The notes under the pieces are model-generated. The model saw nothing but the letters and a program-made list of their open reading frames with translations, searched no databases and was not told the origin of the DNA. The position numbers were made by a program, and so were the translations under genes. From JBCCGI01 sp039029355 (GTDB lineage: Bacteria > Planctomycetota > UBA1135 > GCA-002686595): a stretch of 41,973 nt of DNA. Below, in pieces: positions 1 through 8,555 of the stretch; position 1 is the first letter of the stretch, and the number at the start of each line of letters is the position of its first letter. The DNA lies in contig JBCCGI010000069.1 in assembly GCA_039029355.1 (NCBI GenBank), positions 1 to 41,973 of the forward strand, given 5' to 3'.

Positions 1-219
1 CCCCCCCGCACCCCGCGCTGCGTGGCGTGGCCGTGGCGGCCCCCGTGGCGGGGGGGGGGGGGGTCGCCGCCGCCGCCGGGGGCGACCAGAAGGAGCGCGA
101 GGCCGCTGCAACGGCGGAGGGTGGTGAGGAGCGACACGCCCGGGATTCTAAGTGCGCACGACCCAAAATCCACGCGGACCCCACGGCGGCGCCGCGCGCG
201 CCGCAGCTATACTCCCGCC
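1..219. other. Leader region with G14 and C7 homopolymers
   Basis: No convincing gene is seen here. The window opens with seven C, and positions 50-63 are an uninterrupted run of fourteen G. The flanks are CCG/GGC-rich low-complexity sequence. Codon pattern typical of the neighbouring gene only begins at the GTG at 220, so the open frame that extends back to 22 is probably not translated. Confidence 0.5.
208..213 (+). promoter_or_regulatory. Candidate -10 box, leaderless start
   Basis: TATACT ends six bases before the GTG at 220. A -10 hexamer so close puts the transcription start at or next to the start codon, so the message would be leaderless. No -35 box and no Shine-Dalgarno sequence are visible. 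The same GCTATACT octamer recurs at 31879-31886. Confidence 0.4.
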
Positions 220-1764
220 GTGACGACCGGACGCTCTCCGGGAGCGACCGTGCTCCTCTTCGGCCTGCCGCTGGCGGTGTTCCTGGCCCTCGCCGTGAGC
301 TCGGCCTGGGTCTGCGACGACGCCTTCATCGCCTTTCGCTACGGGCGCAACTTCGCCGAGGGGCTCGGGCTGCGCTTCAACCTCGGCGTCGAGCCGCCGG
401 TCGAGGGCTACACGCAGCTCGGCTGGGTGCTGTGGCTGGCGCTGGTCGAGAAGCTCGGGCGGGATCCGACGGTCTGGGCGCCGGGGGGCAGTATTGCGGC
501 GGGAGCGGTGCTGCTGCTCTGGCTGCTCGCCTACGGGCGACGGCGGCTGGAGCTGGGCGCCGTCGCGACGCTCGCCGCCGGGCTCTTCTTCGCCACCGCG
601 CCGTCGGTCGTCGTCTGGTCGAGCGGAGGCCTCGGCACGATGCCCTTCGCGCTCGCGATCTTCGCCGCCGCCGAGCGGCTGCTCGGCGACCCCGAGCGGC
701 CCCGCGTGTGGCAGGCGGCCGTGGCGCTCTTGTTCGTGGTGCTGCTGCGCGCCGACGGCGTGTATTGGGTCGCGCTGATCCTGGGTTACGCGCTGCTTCG
801 TTCGCGCGCGGTGCCGGTCGAGGCGCGTTCCGCACTCGTGCGCGGCGCGTTCGCGTGCGGCGGCGTGGTGGCCGTCGCGGTCGGCGCCCAGCTCGCCTTC
901 CGCCTGGGCTACTACGGCGACTGGCTGCCCAACACCGTGCGCGCGAAGGTCGGGATGAGCGTCGACCTGCTGCGCCGCGGCGCGTGCTACCTCGTGTCGT
1001 ACTGGCTGACGATCCCCGCCGTGGCGCTGGCGTTCGTGCTGGGCGCGAGCTTCTGCGGGCGGCGTGTGGAGCACTGGCTGCGGGTGTCGGCCGTGTTGAT
1101 CGCGGGCACGTTCCTCTACGGCGTGCTGGTCGGCGGCGACTTCATGGCGATGGGGCGCTTCTTCGTGCCGGCGGCGCCGTTCCTCGCACTCGTCGTGGGG
1201 CGGCTGGCGCAGCTTGCGGCGGCGCGCTTCGGCGGCGTAGCGGCAGGGGCGCTCGGCGTGGTGCTCCTCGGGCTCTCGGTGCCGGTGCTGGGCGACGTCC
1301 ACCTGGCTCCGCGCGCCGCGCGCGAGGCCTGCGCCTTCCGCTGGCAGATCATCTACCAGACCGAGTACGAGTTCTGGCGCGGTATGGACGAGCGCGCGCA
1401 GCAGTGGTCGGACCTCGGCCGGGCGCTGGGCGAGCACGCCGACCCCGACGCCTCGATCGTGCGCGTCGCCATCGGCGCGGTGGGGTATTACTCGCGGCTC
1501 TTCGTCTACGACCGCGCCGGGCTCGTCAACCGCGAGGTGGTGCGCGACATCGAGATCGCCGACCCGCTGAAGTTCCCCTCGCACGACCGCGTCGCCAAGA
1601 TCCCGTACTTCGCGAGCTACAAGCCGACCTACGCCCACGCGGTGATCGTCTACGGTCCCAATCCGGTGCGGCCCTGGCCGCGGGCGTCGCGCTCGGAGGT
1701 GATCCCGATCGCCGCCGCCGACGGCTACCTGGCCGACGGCTTCGTCACGCTGAGCTTCTACTGA
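220..1764 (+). CDS. GT-C family membrane glycosyltransferase
   Basis: Predicted polytopic inner-membrane glycosyltransferase of 514 residues that would move sugars from a polyprenyl-phosphate donor on the outer face of the membrane. After a first hydrophobic helix (about 11-30) comes the acidic pair Asp33-Asp34 in CDDAFIAFRYGRNF, followed by FNLG and VEGYT. This string is typical of GT-C enzymes related to the mycobacterial arabinofuranosyltransferase AftB. Many Leu/Ala/Val-rich segments follow, then a soluble C-terminal part of about 130 residues. The GTG at 220 is preferred over the upstream ATG at 22 because the extra 66 residues are low-complexity Arg/Pro/Gly and because TATACT sits just before it. 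The sugar and acceptor cannot be read from the sequence. Three further GT-C-type proteins lie at 21363-26748. Confidence 0.8.
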   Translation: MTTGRSPGATVLLFGLPLAVFLALAVSSAWVCDDAFIAFRYGRNFAEGLGLRFNLGVEPPVEGYTQLGWVLWLALVEKLGRDPTVWAPGGSIAAGAVLLLWLLAYGRRRLELGAVATLAAGLFFATAPSVVVWSSGGLGTMPFALAIFAAAERLLGDPERPRVWQAAVALLFVVLLRADGVYWVALILGYALLRSRAVPVEARSALVRGAFACGGVVAVAVGAQLAFRLGYYGDWLPNTVRAKVGMSVDLLRRGACYLVSYWLTIPAVALAFVLGASFCGRRVEHWLRVSAVLIAGTFLYGVLVGGDFMAMGRFFVPAAPFLALVVGRLAQLAAARFGGVAAGALGVVLLGLSVPVLGDVHLAPRAAREACAFRWQIIYQTEYEFWRGMDERAQQWSDLGRALGEHADPDASIVRVAIGAVGYYSRLFVYDRAGLVNREVVRDIEIADPLKFPSHDRVAKIPYFASYKPTYAHAVIVYGPNPVRPWPRASRSEVIPIAAADGYLADGFVTLSFY

Positions 1765-1771
1765 GCGGCGA

Positions 1772-2167
1772 TCAGGCGTCCTCGGCGGCGCCTTCGTCCT
1801 CTTCGCGCAGCCAGGCCTCGGCCTGCTCGGGCTCGGGGAAGAAGCGATACTCCAACCCGCGCTGCCGGGCGGCTTCCTCGAGCGGCTGCGAGGTCCGCAG
1901 GCTCTCCTCGGCGACGCACGCGATGCGCTGGATGCGCAGCTGCGTCAGCTCCTTGGCCAGCTCGTCGACGACCCGCAGGCGTCCGTGGAACGAGACGGTC
2001 GAGCGCGCGCGGCGCTCGTCGAGCAGCACCCGCCGGCAGTCGCGCGCGTCGCAGAGGTTTGCGACCCGCCGCCCGTAGGCGAGGAGGTCGTCCTCGTTGG
2101 CCAGGTGGCCGGTGGTCGAGACGTGCAGGAAGGCGCTGGTGTGCTGGGTCGCGATCTGAAAGCCCAT
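1772..2167 (-). CDS. Small STAS/SpoIIAA-like protein
   Basis: Soluble protein of 131 residues converging tail to tail on the glycosyltransferase, seven bases away. It has alternating strands and helices: an N-terminal strand ending in HVSTTGHL, a helix with LLAYGRRVANL, the segment RRVLLDERRA, a helix VVDELAKEL, then RIACVAEE and a C-terminal acidic tail. The order and the 'rrvLlDer' segment resemble the STAS/SpoIIAA-like family found in many bacteria with unknown function. No signal peptide, no membrane segment, and no obvious Shine-Dalgarno before the ATG at 2167. The fold assignment is from pattern only. It may serve as a small regulatory or lipid-binding module, but nothing here proves that. 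Confidence 0.6.
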   Translation of the reverse strand: MGFQIATQHTSAFLHVSTTGHLANEDDLLAYGRRVANLCDARDCRRVLLDERRARSTVSFHGRLRVVDELAKELTQLRIQRIACVAEESLRTSQPLEEAARQRGLEYRFFPEPEQAEAWLREEDEGAAEDA

Positions 2168-2553
2168 GGCGGTTCTCTACGGTCCCGAGGAGGTGCTGTG
2201 GGCGGGACCCGACCTCTCTCCTAGGCCGTGGCTCGCCGCGGGTCCTGCCTTCCCTTCCGAACAGCCCGGGCGGCCGCTCGGGAGGAGGCCGCAAACTGGC
2301 GGTAAGGCCTTGCAAGGCAGCCGCTTATGGTAACAGACCGACGGCGGTCGGCGCGCGCTCCGAGACCGCTTCGGCGGGCTGGTTTTACAGGAATCTGCAA
2401 TCTGGGCCGCCCACGGCGGGGGACAAGCGGCCGCCGGGCGGCGTTGTGCCCCTATCATGGGCACCGGTGGGGGAGCACCGGGCGCTGCGCTACGGCGCCC
2501 CAGGCGCCCGGCTCGGGACTACGTTGGAAACCTTTTCCCGAGGAGGCACAGAG
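2168..2553. other. Divergent intergenic region
   Basis: 386 bases between the divergent STAS-like and DinB-like genes. No coding pattern is convincing on either strand. There is a perfect 12-base palindrome GCCTTGCAAGGC at 2307-2318, a possible -10 (TATCAT, 2453-2458) about 95 bases ahead of the DinB-like gene, and a strong AGGAGG at 2541-2546 serving that gene. No CRISPR, tRNA or mobile element is seen. Confidence 0.5.
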
Positions 2554-3075
2554 ATGCCGATCCGCGACTCCCTCTTACCGGAGCTCGACCACGAGCTCGC
2601 CACCACCCGCACGCTGCTCGAAGCCGTCCCCGAGGCGCAGACCTCCTTCCGCCCCCACGCCAAGTCGTGGACGCTCGGCGAGCTCTCGCTGCACGTCGCC
2701 AACGTGCTGACCTGGCTGACGATCACGCTCGAGACGGCCGAGATCGAGCTCAACGACCCGGAGTTCGTCCCGCCCACCTTCGAGTCCGCCGCGGCGACGC
2801 TCGCGGTCTTCGACGCCAACGCCGAGGCCGCGCGCGCGGCGCTGGTGGCGGCCTCGGACGAGCAGCTCTTCCAGCCGTGGACGCTGCGCCGCGGCGGACA
2901 GGCGATGTTCACGATGCCGCGCGTCAGCTGCGTGCGGAGCTTCGTGCTCAACCACCTGATCCACCACCGCGGTCAGCTGACCGTGTACCTGCGGATGTGC
3001 GACGTGCCGCTGCCGCCGGTGTACGGGCCGACGGCCGACGTGACCGGTGACATGCTCGCGGACGAGGGGCACTAG
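2554..3075 (+). CDS. DinB-like damage-inducible family protein
   Basis: 173-residue protein of the DinB/YfiT-like four-helix-bundle superfamily, which holds metal-dependent thiol transferases and many uncharacterised members. It opens with a helix 'LLPELDHELATTRTLLEAV', then SWTLGELSLHVANVL with His45, the first expected metal ligand, and near the end VLNHLIHHRGQLTVYLR with the His pair that completes the three-histidine site. Length matches the family (150-175). The ATG at 2554 is chosen because AGGAGG at 2541-2546 lies seven bases upstream. A typical function would be bacillithiol- or similar thiol-dependent detoxification, but the substrate is not evident. Confidence 0.85.
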   Translation: MPIRDSLLPELDHELATTRTLLEAVPEAQTSFRPHAKSWTLGELSLHVANVLTWLTITLETAEIELNDPEFVPPTFESAAATLAVFDANAEAARAALVAASDEQLFQPWTLRRGGQAMFTMPRVSCVRSFVLNHLIHHRGQLTVYLRMCDVPLPPVYGPTADVTGDMLADEGH

Positions 3076-3461
3076 ACGCCGCCTCGGGGATTCCCAGCGG
3101 CGGGCGGCGCGGCCGCCGCAGCGGACGTTCCCGGACACGGGCGTGTCGTCCGACCCGACGGTGACCGCCGACCCGAAGGGACAGGCGGTCGCGATCGGTC
3201 TGGACAGCGCGCTCGATACCGGGCGAGGTGATCGACTCGGTGATCGGCAACAGCACGCTCTACCAGGAGCAGGCCGGGCTCGCGCTCGGGCCGATGACGC
3301 GTGAACAGCTGGAGGGCGCGGGCCTACGCGTAGATCGTGTCGCTGGTCGCGGGTTCCTGAGCCCCGCAGGCCGGCGCGGATCGCGGCGGGTCGCCGCGCA
3401 GCCGTACGGCCCAGCTGGCGGCGGACGCGATCCTGGTCGGCGCTCGTTATGCTGCGCGTCG
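3076..3461 (+). pseudogene. Possible decayed gene fragment
   Basis: 386 bases with no intact gene. About 3150-3215 reads DPTVTADPKGQAVAIGLDSA in one frame. From about 3225 a different frame reads VIDSVIGNSTLYQEQAGL and continues through LGPMTREQLEGAG before becoming Arg/Gly-rich noise. The two segments look like protein and would join after a frameshift near 3220, beside the direct repeat GGTGATCG at 3227-3234 and 3239-3246. I do not recognise the family. It may be a broken gene, a sequencing frameshift, or chance in GC-rich DNA. Confidence 0.3.
3448..3453 (+). promoter_or_regulatory. Candidate -10 box before trmH
   Basis: TATGCT ends eight bases before the ATG at 3462. There is no Shine-Dalgarno in between and no clear -35. 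It fits a leaderless or nearly leaderless transcript like that proposed for the gene at 220. Confidence is low because it rests on a single hexamer. Confidence 0.3.
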
Positions 3462-4202
3462 ATGGACCCCCACGAAGAGCCGCCCGCGCGCCTGCGCCGG
3501 GCCGAGGCGGTGCTCGCCCGCCGCACCGCGCGCATCGTGCTCGTGCTCGAGCAGCCGTGGAACGACGACAACGTGCACGCGGTGCTGCGCACGGCGGAGA
3601 GCTTCGGCGTGCAGCACGTGTGGGCGGTGCGCCACGCGCACGGGCGGCGGCGCGTACGGCGCGCCGTGACGCGGGGGAGTCATGATTGGCTCACGGTGCG
3701 CACGTTTGAGAGCACCGAGGAGCTGCTGGCGGGGCTGCGCGCCGAGGGCTGCACGATCTGGGCCTCGGATCTGTCACCGGAGGCCGAGCCTGTCGATTCG
3801 CCGGCCATGCTGAGCCCGGTGCCGCAGCGGCTGGCGCTGGTCATCGGTCGTGAGGTCGGTGGGGTGGGGGAGACGCTGCTACGCGCCGCGGACCGGCGCC
3901 TGTATCTGCCGATGCGGGGCTTCACCGAGTCGTTTAACCTCTCGGTGGCCACGGCACTCTTCCTGCAGCGGCTGTTCGACGCGGAGCCGGGGTTGGTCGG
4001 AGCGATGGAGGGCGACGAGCGCAGACAGCTGCGCAAGCTGTGGTACGCGCGCCTGGGCGGCAGCGATGAGCGCAAGCGCGAGCGCTATCTGGAGCACCTG
4101 GAAGATCCGCCCCCGCCGCTCGAAGACCCACGCCCGCGGGATGAACACCGGCGCCCGCGCATCAAGAAGCGGCTGCTGCGCGAGCGCGACGAAGAGCGCT
4201 AG
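3462..4202 (+). CDS. trmH: tRNA (guanosine-2'-O)-methyltransferase TrmH
   Basis: SpoU/SPOUT-family RNA ribose methyltransferase, predicted to methylate the 2'-OH of a guanosine in the tRNA D-loop (Gm18) using SAM. Motif 1 is NDDNVHAVLRTAESFG with the conserved Asn and Arg. Motif 2 is LVIGREVGGVG, where most homologues have GNE. Motif 3 is LPMRGFTESFNLSVATAL with the Ser-Asn pair that binds SAM in the trefoil knot. The N-terminal RRAEAVLARRT segment and the basic C-terminal tail of about 45 residues match the TrmH subfamily rather than TrmL or RlmB. 246 residues against 229 in E. coli. The ATG at 3462 starts the conserved part. Upstream sequence in frame is probably a gene relic. Confidence 0.9.
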   Translation: MDPHEEPPARLRRAEAVLARRTARIVLVLEQPWNDDNVHAVLRTAESFGVQHVWAVRHAHGRRRVRRAVTRGSHDWLTVRTFESTEELLAGLRAEGCTIWASDLSPEAEPVDSPAMLSPVPQRLALVIGREVGGVGETLLRAADRRLYLPMRGFTESFNLSVATALFLQRLFDAEPGLVGAMEGDERRQLRKLWYARLGGSDERKRERYLEHLEDPPPPLEDPRPRDEHRRPRIKKRLLRERDEER

Positions 4203-4406
4203 GAGCCCCGCGTGTAGTCCGAAGACGTCGGCTTTGGCCTTCGACTCAAGCGATGGCCTACAGGCGACGCCACCGGACCCGAGAATCGCCCCCGGGCGCT
4301 TGCGTCCGCGCTCTTGGCGGGACCATGTTGGCAACGACCCAGAGGCGCGGGTAGAGCTCAGCCCCCGCTTCGCAAGGCTCGCACCATGCCAGGGAGAGAG
4401 GCCGTG

Positions 4407-6470
4407 ATGGAACGAGGCGCGACGGGAGAGCAGCCGGCTCGGTCGGCGGGCTCAATCAGGTCGGTGCGGATCGCCGGTGTCCTGGTCGCTGCCGTCGTCT
4501 TGGGGGGAGCCGTCCTCTACCGGTCGACGCGCCCGGCCGTCTCCGAGTCCGGCTCGTCGGCCTCGGCCGACGTTGGGCGCGAGCCGGGTCCCGTTCTTCT
4601 CGCCGCTCCGAACGGCGAAGAGGCGTGGCGCGAAGCGGTGGGCGCGCGCGTTCGGATCGTCGACAGCGACGGCGTGGGAGTGCCGGCCACCGTCACGGTG
4701 CTGTACGCGGACTGGTCGCGCGAGGTGCGAACGACCGCGGACGGCACGCTCGTGCTCGGGGCGGGTCGCCGCGCGGCGATGAAGGTCGAAGCGGACGGCC
4801 ATGTGCCGGCCGGGCTCCTCTTCGGGGGGGCGGACCAGACGATCGCGCTCGACCCGGCCGCGTCGCTCGAGATCGCGTTTGCGCGCCGTGACGGAGGCGG
4901 CGTGGGGGGCATCGAGGTGGAGCTGCGGCCGGGCCACCGGGGCGGCTCTTTCGTCTACCAGGAGCTCTTCGAGGGCGCCGAGCGGAGAGGCTCCCTCGAC
5001 GCGGTCTTCGACGACCTCGCGGCCTTCGAGTCCTTCCCACTGCCCCCGCGCAACGCGCAGGTGAGCGGCGACGACGGCGTGGCTCGCTGGGCTGGGCTCG
5101 TCCCCGGGCGCTACCGCTACCACCTCCCCGAGCCCGGCCCGGTGCAGCTCTCGCCCCCGCACGAGGCGGACGCGGTGACCTGGCGGGACGGCGACCGGAG
5201 CCCGCTGCCTCCCCGGGCGCCGGCCGGACTCTCGGGCGAGTTTGACGTCGAGCTCGGGGCGAACGGGCTCTCGGTGCTCGTTGCGCCCGCGTGCTCCCTG
5301 GCCGGTCGCGTGCTCCGCTCGGACGGAGAGCCGGTGCCCGACGCGACGATCGAGCTCTACTCCTCCAAACGCTACGTCCGCGCCGAGCAGAGGGTGGTGT
5401 CCGACCGCGTCGAACGACTCGGCAGCACCGACGCGGACGGCTTCTTCAGCCTGCTGAACCTCAGCGCAGGCGCGAAGCGGCTCGAGGTCCGCTTCTCCTT
5501 CCCGGAAGGCCAGTGGCGGCACTGGGGGCTCCTCTCCCGCGAGCTGTCGCTCGCCCCGGGCGAAGGCCGCGACCTCGGCGATCTGATCCCCCAGGGGCCG
5601 CCGATCCGCGGAGCCATCTCCTTTGTGAACGGCACCGAACCGATCGCCTGGGAAGCGGTGGCGGAGCCGAGCACCGTGACCGCGGACATCGACGCCCTCC
5701 CGGTCGTCGGGCGACCGATGACGGGCTTTCACACGACCCAGGAGATCGAGCTGCGCGTCGGCCAGGAGTTCGTACTGCACGGCCTCGCGTGGGAGCACTA
5801 CAAGCTGCGCCTGCGAGCCGCCGACGTCGCGCTGCGCGAGCCGTGGTCGCACGAGCGCCGGACGATCCTGGACTTTCCCTTCGATCCCGCCGACGGCTTC
5901 TTAGCCGTGCAGCTCCCCGTCCATCGACCGGCCGAGATTCAACTGACCGCGGCCCTCCCAAGCGGCTTCCGCCGCGGCCAGGTCGACGGCTTCCTGATCG
6001 GCGAGCACGTGGTTCACAAGTTCCGCTTCGAGCTCGGCCCGCGCATCGTCGTCGGCGGTGTGGAGCAGCCTCTACCCGAGGCGCTGAGCACGACTCTGCG
6101 CGTCGCCCCCGGTGGCTATCGGCTCGTCGTCACGCAGCCACAGCACGACGATCCGACGGACGGCGGCTGGTACGCCGAGTCGCACGTCACCGTGACCGCG
6201 GGCGAATCGGCTCAGACCTTCGACGTGAAGCTCGAGCCCGGCGCCCGGGTTGCCGGCGTACTGCGAGGAGCCGACGCAGCGGGCCGGAGCCTCGCCTTCA
6301 CCTTCCCGCACCTGGAAGCGCGTCAGGCCTGGATCTTCCAAACCGCAACCGAGAACGACGGCAGCTTCACCGCCAAGGGGCTGCCGTTTGCAACCACCCT
6401 CGTTGAACGCAGAACTCGCACGACCTTCTCGACCTCCGTTTCGTTCGTGAAACTCAACCAGGGAGACTAG
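4407..6470 (+). CDS. Membrane-anchored carboxypeptidase-regulatory-like protein
   Basis: 687-residue protein with a short cytoplasmic Arg-containing N-terminus, one transmembrane helix (IAGVLVAAVVLGGAVLY, about residues 20-36), and a long extracytoplasmic part made of beta-sandwich modules of the carboxypeptidase regulatory (CarboxypepD_reg) type. Examples are ARVRIVDSDGVGVPATVTVL near the N-terminus and SLAGRVLRSDGEPVPDATIELY in the middle, each followed by 'TDADGFFSL'-like turns. No catalytic motif is seen, so a structural or ligand-binding surface role is likely. The ATG at 4407 follows GAGAGG with five-base spacing. The preceding 31 codons from 4314 are basic low-complexity. It is organised like the outer half of the sigma-factor fusion at 13423-16380. 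The next gene follows after one base. Confidence 0.75.
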   Translation: MERGATGEQPARSAGSIRSVRIAGVLVAAVVLGGAVLYRSTRPAVSESGSSASADVGREPGPVLLAAPNGEEAWREAVGARVRIVDSDGVGVPATVTVLYADWSREVRTTADGTLVLGAGRRAAMKVEADGHVPAGLLFGGADQTIALDPAASLEIAFARRDGGGVGGIEVELRPGHRGGSFVYQELFEGAERRGSLDAVFDDLAAFESFPLPPRNAQVSGDDGVARWAGLVPGRYRYHLPEPGPVQLSPPHEADAVTWRDGDRSPLPPRAPAGLSGEFDVELGANGLSVLVAPACSLAGRVLRSDGEPVPDATIELYSSKRYVRAEQRVVSDRVERLGSTDADGFFSLLNLSAGAKRLEVRFSFPEGQWRHWGLLSRELSLAPGEGRDLGDLIPQGPPIRGAISFVNGTEPIAWEAVAEPSTVTADIDALPVVGRPMTGFHTTQEIELRVGQEFVLHGLAWEHYKLRLRAADVALREPWSHERRTILDFPFDPADGFLAVQLPVHRPAEIQLTAALPSGFRRGQVDGFLIGEHVVHKFRFELGPRIVVGGVEQPLPEALSTTLRVAPGGYRLVVTQPQHDDPTDGGWYAESHVTVTAGESAQTFDVKLEPGARVAGVLRGADAAGRSLAFTFPHLEARQAWIFQTATENDGSFTAKGLPFATTLVERRTRTTFSTSVSFVKLNQGD

Positions 6471-6471
6471 C

Positions 6472-7293
6472 GTGCAAGTGAAGCGCACTCCGTTTGCCAT
6501 CTCGGCTCTGATCCTCGCCCCCGCCACCCTCCTCGCCGGCGGGACCGAGGGTGCTCATTGGCACTTCACCCAGAAGCCCACCGATGCCCCGGCCGAAGAG
6601 GACGAGGATGACGTGGGCTTCTTCGAACCCGGCTCGGGCTCCGCCGAGGCGAAGTCCTACCTGGACTTCAAGGTCCGGGCCGACGTCGAGGGAACCGAGA
6701 AGAAGTGGTCGGCCGGCGTCCCGGGCTCGATCCTCCTCAGCCAGTTCCAAACCGACCTGGACGTCGAAACCGAGTGGTGCGGCCGGGAGGTGGGCCACTT
6801 CCACCCGGACGAGAAGCACCCGATCGGATGGGCCGAGTTCGAATACGAGTGCGAGTGGAGCGGCGAGCTCCACGTCGAAGACTGGCCGTCCTCGTTCGCG
6901 TTCTCGAGCACCGGCGTGCTCTCGTCGACGCTCCTGGAACAGGACGTCGAGGTCGGCCGCACCGACTACGGCCACTTCACGCAGGACTCTTCGTTCCTCG
7001 CCTCCGCCAAGTTCGGCAGCGGGGGGCTATCCGGCAGCGTCGGCGTCAAGGCCTCGTCGGGCAGCTTCGGAGGGGCCTTCGTGCCGATCCACGTCCTCTA
7101 CGAGAAGCAGACGGAGAAGGGGGCCTCGAACGTCGAGTGCCAGAACGACTACTTCGTCCGCGCGGACGTGGACAACCGCGGGCATGCCGAGGCGGGGGTG
7201 GGGTGGTTCGTGCCCGGGGAGCTGTGCTTCGACGTGAGCGGGGGCGTGGCTTGGGGGAACACGTGCCAGCTGGTGTGCGAGGACGACGGGTAG
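6472..7293 (+). CDS. Secreted acidic protein of unknown function
   Basis: 273 residues from a GTG start one base after the previous stop, so probably translated from the same message. The N-terminus has a basic start and hydrophobic core (KRTPFAISALILAPATLLAG), consistent with Sec export. The mature part is acidic and rich in Ser/Gly/Asp/Glu, with an acidic stretch EEDEDD near residue 43. Cysteines are few and include CGREVGHFHPDE, CEWSGEL and a C-terminal CQLVCEDDG. Alternating hydrophobic strands and repeated 'SSTLL..DVEVG' and 'GSVGVKASSGS' segments suggest a beta-rich fold. I do not recognise the family. The pairing with a membrane-anchored beta-domain protein suggests a joint role at the cell surface. 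Confidence 0.7.
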   Translation: MQVKRTPFAISALILAPATLLAGGTEGAHWHFTQKPTDAPAEEDEDDVGFFEPGSGSAEAKSYLDFKVRADVEGTEKKWSAGVPGSILLSQFQTDLDVETEWCGREVGHFHPDEKHPIGWAEFEYECEWSGELHVEDWPSSFAFSSTGVLSSTLLEQDVEVGRTDYGHFTQDSSFLASAKFGSGGLSGSVGVKASSGSFGGAFVPIHVLYEKQTEKGASNVECQNDYFVRADVDNRGHAEAGVGWFVPGELCFDVSGGVAWGNTCQLVCEDDG

Positions 7294-7701
7294 GCGCGCT
7301 TGCCCGAACTCCCAAGGCGCACCGGTTTGTCAGCAGCAACCTGTTGGCGGGTTGCAACTCTCAGTTCTTGCCCATCCTGCCGGGAGCGATAGGGCTCGTT
7401 GGAAGTGCGGCGACTCTTGTTGGCTGGACAGCAGCCGAAGCGAAGGCCATCCGAGCCGGTTCCCGCGTCCCGCTGCCGTCGGAGGGGCGGCGGTGTGCCT
7501 CGGCGTGTTGAAGCTTGGCGTGGGCGCACGCACGACCCGTGTCAGCACGACGCTTGAGGGTCGGGACGCGACGCTTGGCGCGGTGCTCATGAGCAGAAGA
7601 GGCCTCGGTTGGGTGCCATGGCATGCAGGCAGCTTCCGAGGGCCGTACTGCTTCGTCCGAGCAGGTTCGCCGTGACGAGCGATCGGAGCCTTGAGCAGGG
7701 A
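7294..7701. other. Intergenic region, no gene seen
   Basis: 408 bases of lower GC than its surroundings, between the secreted-protein gene and the minus-strand tRNA. The only structure noticed is GCAACC (7336-7341) facing GGTTGC (7350-7355) across an eight-base loop, a weak terminator candidate for the upstream plus-strand pair without a U-run. Short open frames here lack recognisable protein character. Confidence 0.5.
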
Positions 7702-7777
7702 TGGTGGAGACGAAGGGACTTGAACCCTCGACCTCTGCGTTGCGAACGCAGCGCTCTACCAACTGAGCTACGTCCCC
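7702..7777 (-). tRNA. tRNA-Ala (anticodon CGC)
   Basis: Read on the minus strand this is a complete 76-base cloverleaf. The acceptor stem GGGGACG pairs with CGTCTCC and includes the G3-U70 wobble pair that identifies alanine tRNAs. The anticodon stem CTGCG/CGCAG encloses the loop TTCGCAA, giving anticodon CGC, which reads GCG. The T arm has GTTCAAG, and the 3' CCA is encoded at 7702-7704. It lies 112 bases downstream of the Dph6-like gene on the same strand. A dedicated GCG reader fits a very GC-rich genome. Confidence 0.97.
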
Positions 7778-7889
7778 ACTCGAAGGGCGGGGATTCTAGC
7801 GGGCCGGTGCTGGGGAGGGAAGAGCCCGGCGGGCTCCCGAGCCAGATTGCTGCCCCGCTCGGACTGTAGGGGCCCGGCTCCCGCCCCTC

Positions 7890-8555
7890 CTAGGCCGGCA
7901 GCAGGTCCCGGAACACGAACCGCCCCTGGTCCTCGACCTCGCCCAGGCGCACCGGGATGCGCTCCCGCAGCACCGGCCCCTCCACCACGAACGTGTGGAA
8001 CTCGCCGTTCTCGCCGCACGGATCGACCGTGGGGGGCAGATCGCGCAGGAACTCGGCGTCGTAGGCGCGGCCGACGAACGAGGCGGGGAGGGCCTCGGTG
8101 TCGATGCAGGTGACGAAGGCGCGGTAGCCCAGGCCGCAGAAGGTCCGGGCGAGCTCGGCGGTCGACCGGCCCCACAGGGGGTACACCGCCGCCATCCCCA
8201 AGGTCGCCAGGTTGTGATCGCGGTAGGACCGCAGGTCCTCGAGGAAGATGTCGCCGTGCAGCACGTGCCGCACGCCCCGGTCGCGGTAGGGGGTGAGGGC
8301 GCTGTACATCGCCTGCTCGTACGAGCTGTAGGTGACGTCGGGCGTGATGCGCACCTCGTGGAGCGGGAAGCCCAGGGCCTCGGCGTGGGCCTGGAGCAGC
8401 TCGCGGCGCACGCCGTGCATGCTGATGCGCTCGTAGCCGCCGGTGACGGTCGTGAGCAGAGCCTCGACCTCGAAGGCGCCCTGGGAGAGGAGCTCGTGGA
8501 GCGCGAGCGTCGAGTCCTTGCCGGCGCTGGTGGAGACGAGGATGCGTTGGGCCAT
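7890..8555 (-). CDS. Dph6-type ATP pyrophosphatase
   Basis: 221-residue cytosolic PP-loop (adenine nucleotide alpha-hydrolase) protein of the diphthine-ammonia ligase family. The N-terminal strand and loop ILVSTSAGKDSTLAL carry the SxGKDS pyrophosphate-binding motif at residues 10-15. The middle has HGDIFLEDLR, and the C-terminal third has VDPCGENGEFHTFV, the two signatures of this family. Archaea and eukaryotes use it to amidate diphthine on EF2. Bacteria lack that modification, so the bacterial substrate is unknown. It is divergent from acnA across 184 bases. ATG at 8555 begins the conserved strand. Confidence 0.9.
   Translation of the reverse strand: MAQRILVSTSAGKDSTLALHELLSQGAFEVEALLTTVTGGYERISMHGVRRELLQAHAEALGFPLHEVRITPDVTYSSYEQAMYSALTPYRDRGVRHVLHGDIFLEDLRSYRDHNLATLGMAAVYPLWGRSTAELARTFCGLGYRAFVTCIDTEALPASFVGRAYDAEFLRDLPPTVDPCGENGEFHTFVVEGPVLRERIPVRLGEVEDQGRFVFRDLLPA

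Noticed and set aside
1..137. Possible start of an exported protein reading left off the window (GTG at 137, Leu-rich MSLLTTLRRCSGLALLLV)
   Set aside because: Only about 45 codons are visible, it runs into the G14/C14 homopolymer, and there is no ribosome site. It could be real but cannot be supported.
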